Shown here one piece after another: positions 61,513 through 64,000 of a DNA stretch of 64,000 bases. The first letter of the stretch is position 1. Each line of letters begins with the position of its first letter. Origin of the DNA: Amycolatopsis sp. QT-25 (lineage in GTDB: Bacteria > Actinomycetota > Actinomycetes > Mycobacteriales > Pseudonocardiaceae); assembly GCF_029369745.1 (NCBI RefSeq), contig NZ_CP120210.1:4216001-4280000 (forward strand), in the 5' to 3' direction. A program made the position numbers and the translations under genes. The notes below the pieces were generated by a model that did no database searches, was not told where the DNA came from, and saw nothing but the letters and a program-made list of their open reading frames with translations.

Positions 61513-62331
61513 TCACTCGGCGCGTTGAGAGTCCTTTGTGGACAAAGGGGTGACGGAGGCCTCGTGCTCGCGCCGGGTGAGCACCAAGGGGGCGTCTTCG
61601 GTGATGGCCACCGTGTGCTCGGAGTGGGCCGTGCGTGAGCCGTCGGCGGAACGGATGGTCCAGCCGTCGTCGTCGAAGATGATCTTGTCGGTCGTGCGGG
61701 CGAACCAGGGCTCGAGCGCGACGGTCAGCCCCGGCCTGAGCTTCAGGCCGCGGCCCGCTTTGCCCTTGTTGGGGATGTGGAGTTCCTCGTGCATGGTGCG
61801 GCCGATGCCGTGGCCGCCGAACTCGGTGTTCACCGGATAGCCGTAGTCGCGGGCGACCGCCCAGATGGCCGCGGAGATGTCACCCAGACGGTTGCCGGGA
61901 CGCGCCACTTCGATCGCCGCCTCCAGCGCCTCTTCGGTGGCGCGGATGATCCGCAGGTCCTCTTCGGCGGGCGTCCCGACGATGACCGTGCGCGCCGAGT
62001 CGGCCGCCCAACCGTCGATCTTCACCGCCAGATCCGCGGTGAGCACGTCCCCGTCGCGCAGCGTGTAGTCGTGGGGCAGGCCGTGCAGGACGGCGTCGTT
62101 GACCGCCAGGCAGACGACGTTGCGGAACGGCCCCTTGCCGAAGGACGGCGCGTAGTCCCAGTAGCACGACTCCGCCCCGCGTCGCCGGATCATGCCGCGT
62201 ACGTGGTGTTCCAGGTCCATCAGGTTGACGCCGACGTCGGCGAGCCTGCCGACCTCGGTGAGCACCTCGGCGACGAAACGCCCGGTCACGTGCATGCGGT
62301 CGATCTCGGCGGGCGTCTTCAGTTCGATCAT
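61513..62331 (-). CDS. map: Type I methionine aminopeptidase
   Basis: 272-residue cytosolic enzyme that removes initiator methionine. All five metal ligands are present (Asp100, Asp111, His174, Glu207, Glu238), as are substrate-contact His83 and His181. Length and lack of an N-terminal extension fit the bacterial type Ia form. ATG 62331 has GAGGA five bases upstream. The promoter has TATAAT at 62363-62358 inside one of two identical-pattern dyads, implying repression, which is unusual for this normally essential constitutive gene. This may be an extra paralogue. Confidence 0.93.
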   Translation of the reverse strand: MIELKTPAEIDRMHVTGRFVAEVLTEVGRLADVGVNLMDLEHHVRGMIRRRGAESCYWDYAPSFGKGPFRNVVCLAVNDAVLHGLPHDYTLRDGDVLTADLAVKIDGWAADSARTVIVGTPAEEDLRIIRATEEALEAAIEVARPGNRLGDISAAIWAVARDYGYPVNTEFGGHGIGRTMHEELHIPNKGKAGRGLKLRPGLTVALEPWFARTTDKIIFDDDGWTIRSADGSRTAHSEHTVAITEDAPLVLTRREHEASVTPLSTKDSQRAE

Positions 62332-62351
62332 GGGGTCCTCGCGTGGCCGGT

Positions 62352-62396
62352 GGTATTATTATACCGGCACCCTAACACCGCCGGTATGATAATACC
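62352..62396. promoter_or_regulatory. Double operator GGTATnnnnATACC over the map promoter
   Basis: Two 14-base dyads, GGTATTATTATACC (62352-62365) and GGTATGATAATACC (62383-62396), 31 bases apart (three helical turns), are themselves arranged as a 17-base inverted repeat. The proximal one contains the -10 TATAAT. Cooperative binding by a dimeric repressor fits this geometry; no such regulator is visible next to it. Confidence 0.7.
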
Positions 62397-62418
62397 AAGC
62401 AGGCCGGATCCTGCCCCC

Positions 62419-62470
62419 GTGTCGTCCACCCGATCACGCGTGTCGTCCATCTGGACACGCCTGTCGTCTG
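62419..62470. repeat. Three tandem 21-base repeats
   Basis: GTGTCGTCCA at 62419 and 62440, and the weaker CTGTCGTCTG at 62461, have exact 21-base spacing (two helical turns). They lie upstream of the map operators. Possibly a further binding array; otherwise the 62332-62666 gap contains only the operators and a long hairpin. Confidence 0.45.
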
Positions 62471-62570
62471 CCCGCGGGCAGTGAGGGATAGGGCAAACGT
62501 GTCTTGTGCGAACCCTGCCGCACCGATTGTCTCGTCGACTCCAGTGCCCGCTATGCCGCCGCCGTAGTTG

Positions 62571-62624
62571 GTACATGAAGGCCCCTTCCTTGCGCCTAGC
62601 GCAAGGAAGGGGGCCTTCATGTAC
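62571..62624. terminator. Long hairpin between the aminotransferase and map
   Basis: Arms 62571-62595 and 62599-62624 are complementary over 25 bases with a single extra G, around a three-base loop (cta); outer ends read GTACATGAAGG and CCTTCATGTAC. It lies 43 bases after the aminotransferase stop, so it probably terminates that transcript. The shape and length are also those of dispersed intergenic repeat elements. Confidence 0.65.
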
Positions 62625-62666
62625 CTCAGGCGTATAAGTATCCAAGGCCCTCTTGGCCCTTGCCTC

Positions 62667-64000
62667 TCAATAGGGTCCCTGAGGTGACACCGGGGACACC
62701 GGACCGCAGCGCTCGATCGCCTCGATGAGGATGTCGCAGGCGAGGTCGATCTCCTCGGCGGTCACGGTGAGCGGGGGCATCAGCCGGATCACGCCGTCTT
62801 CGCGGCCGCCGAGTTCGACGATCAGTCCTTGCCGCAGCGCGTACGCCTGCACGGCGCGCGCGTAGCCGCCTGCCGGGCGGCCGTCGCGCGGATCGGCGAG
62901 TTCGATCCCCTGCATCAGGCCAAGGCCTCGAACCTCACAGACCCACGGGTGACCGCACAGGGCGCTGAGACGTAGTTCGAGCTGCCGCCCTCGGCTCCGG
63001 ACATTGCCCAGCACGTCGTCCCGCCGGACGATCCGGACGGCCGCGGTCCCGGCGGCGAACGCGGCCTGGTTCCCCCGGAAGGTGCCCGTATGCGCGCCCG
63101 GTGCCCAGCCGTCGAGCCGCTGGTCGTAGAAGATCACCGCCACCGGCAGTCCCATTCCGCTCAGAGCCTTCGAGGCGATGATCACGTCGGGTTCGATGTC
63201 GTAGTGCTCGAACGCGAACCACGTTCCGGTGCGGCCGCAGCCGGTCTGCACCTCGTCGACGACGAGCGGGATGTCCAGCTCCGTGGTCAGCGCGCGGATA
63301 CGCCGCACGAAGTCGCGGTCCGCCGGGATGATCCCGCCTTCGCCCTGCACCATTTCGAGGATCACCGCGGCGGGAAGGGGAATCCCGCCGTTGGGATCGC
63401 GCAGGGACCGCTCCAGCAAGCCCACGCAGTTGGTTTCGCAGGTGTCCGGCGAAAGGCCCACCGGGCACCGGGCGCAATAGGAGTACGGGAAGAAGTGCAC
63501 ACCGGGAACGCCGTTGGCGATCGGCCGTTTCTGGGCGACGAGGCCGGTCAACGCCATCGCCGCGTGACTCGAGCCGTGGAAACCGCCCTGGAACGAGACC
63601 AGGTCGCCTCGTCCGGTCGCGGTCTTGCAGAGCTTGATCGCGGCGTCCACGGCATTGGCCCCACCGGGACCGCAGAAGTGCATCCGCATCCGCGAACGCA
63701 GTTCGGCGGGCAGCATGGACAGCTGGGCGTCGACGAAGTCCCGTTTGGCCGGCGTCGGGAAGTCCAGGCCGTGGGTGAGCACGTGCAGTTGTTCGGTGGC
63801 CGCGTGCACCAGTTCGGGATGGTTGTGGCCGAGAGACAGCACACCCGCGCCCGCCAGGAAGTCGAGGAAGACGTTCCCGTCCATGTCCCGCAGATAGCTG
63901 CCCTGTCCGCCCGCGATCGCGATCGGCAGGTGGCGCGGGTACGCCCGCGCGCTGGATTCCCACTGTCGCTGGTGTTCGAGGAACTCGGCCGAGCGCGGAC
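62667..64000 (-). CDS. Class III PLP aminotransferase, diaminobutyrate:2-oxoglutarate type (5' end beyond window)
   Basis: About 444 codons are visible, open to the right edge. Upstream of the internal ATG at 63884 the frame still reads family sequence (YPRHLPIAIAGGQGSYLRDMDGN), so the real start is outside. PLP site: VVDEVQTGCGRTG (cofactor Asp) and VIIASKALSGMG (Schiff-base Lys). A cysteine-containing insert (FFPYSYCARCPVGL ... CETNCVG) is typical of the diaminobutyrate aminotransferase group (PvdH/EctB relatives), which makes L-2,4-diaminobutyrate from aspartate semialdehyde. It could serve ectoine, siderophore or peptide assembly; the neighbours off the window would decide. Confidence 0.82.
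   Translation of the reverse strand, partial: PRSAEFLEHQRQWESSARAYPRHLPIAIAGGQGSYLRDMDGNVFLDFLAGAGVLSLGHNHPELVHAATEQLHVLTHGLDFPTPAKRDFVDAQLSMLPAELRSRMRMHFCGPGGANAVDAAIKLCKTATGRGDLVSFQGGFHGSSHAAMALTGLVAQKRPIANGVPGVHFFPYSYCARCPVGLSPDTCETNCVGLLERSLRDPNGGIPLPAAVILEMVQGEGGIIPADRDFVRRIRALTTELDIPLVVDEVQTGCGRTGTWFAFEHYDIEPDVIIASKALSGMGLPVAVIFYDQRLDGWAPGAHTGTFRGNQAAFAAGTAAVRIVRRDDVLGNVRSRGRQLELRLSALCGHPWVCEVRGLGLMQGIELADPRDGRPAGGYARAVQAYALRQGLIVELGGREDGVIRLMPPLTVTAEEIDLACDILIEAIERCGPVSPVSPQGPY

Overview
The window is high-GC DNA with actinomycete gene organisation: strong G/C third-position bias, frequent GTG starts, purine-rich ribosome sites and many ATGA-type overlaps. Gene content (giant NRPS genes, a stand-alone PBP-type cyclase candidate, CGNR, PucR and TetR regulators, GH43, an RHS polymorphic toxin) points to a Pseudonocardiales-type organism, and Amycolatopsis is my best guess. 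That placement is inference from style and families; there is no rRNA in the window.

Positions 1-33,000 (minus strand) hold the core of a non-ribosomal peptide cluster read right to left. First comes a serine beta-lactamase/PBP-like protein with a C-terminal lipocalin-like part (31604-32950), which resembles the trans-acting peptide cyclases of the SurE type. Then follows a five-module NRPS of 6,025 residues (13413-31490), whose first module has no condensation domain. A second NRPS (13402 to beyond the left edge) shows four modules before it is cut. Reading the adenylation pockets gives a provisional chain: L-Val, D-Val, D-(allo-Ile or Val), D-(allo-Ile or Val), L-Val, X, D-allo-Thr, X, Asn, and so on, where X is the same unassigned, possibly basic, residue in modules 6 and 8. 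A free N-terminus plus a PBP-type thioesterase suggests a head-to-tail macrocycle. I do not recognise this sequence as a known product. An AT-richer 690-base region upstream probably carries the cluster promoter.

Positions 33,600-45,700 are ordinary accessory chromosome: a DUF2243 membrane protein converging on a CGNR regulator, which is divergent from an alpha/beta hydrolase; a secreted GH43 protein; a small alpha/beta-barrel-like protein; a TolB-like membrane protein following two tandem secreted metallophosphoesterases; a PucR regulator with a DadA-like oxidase; a small IS3-OrfA-like protein and a GreA-like protein. Positions 44,900-47,300 look like a decay zone, with a broken IS481 transposase, a frameshifted gene and a LexA-box-controlled unknown gene.

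Positions 47,300-55,700 carry a PaoABC/YagTSR-type molybdenum aldehyde oxidoreductase operon with a divergent TetR gene, a second TetR gene, a truncated SnoaL-like remnant coupled to an epoxide hydrolase gene that has lost its stop codon, and a PoxB-like TPP enzyme.

Positions 55,700-64,000 contain a 49-codon small ORF, a 1.6-kilo-residue RHS toxin with Esx-like N-terminus and putative nuclease C-terminus, a secreted crystallin-like protein, a methionine aminopeptidase with an unusual double operator over its promoter, a long hairpin, and a PLP aminotransferase of the diaminobutyrate type cut by the right edge.
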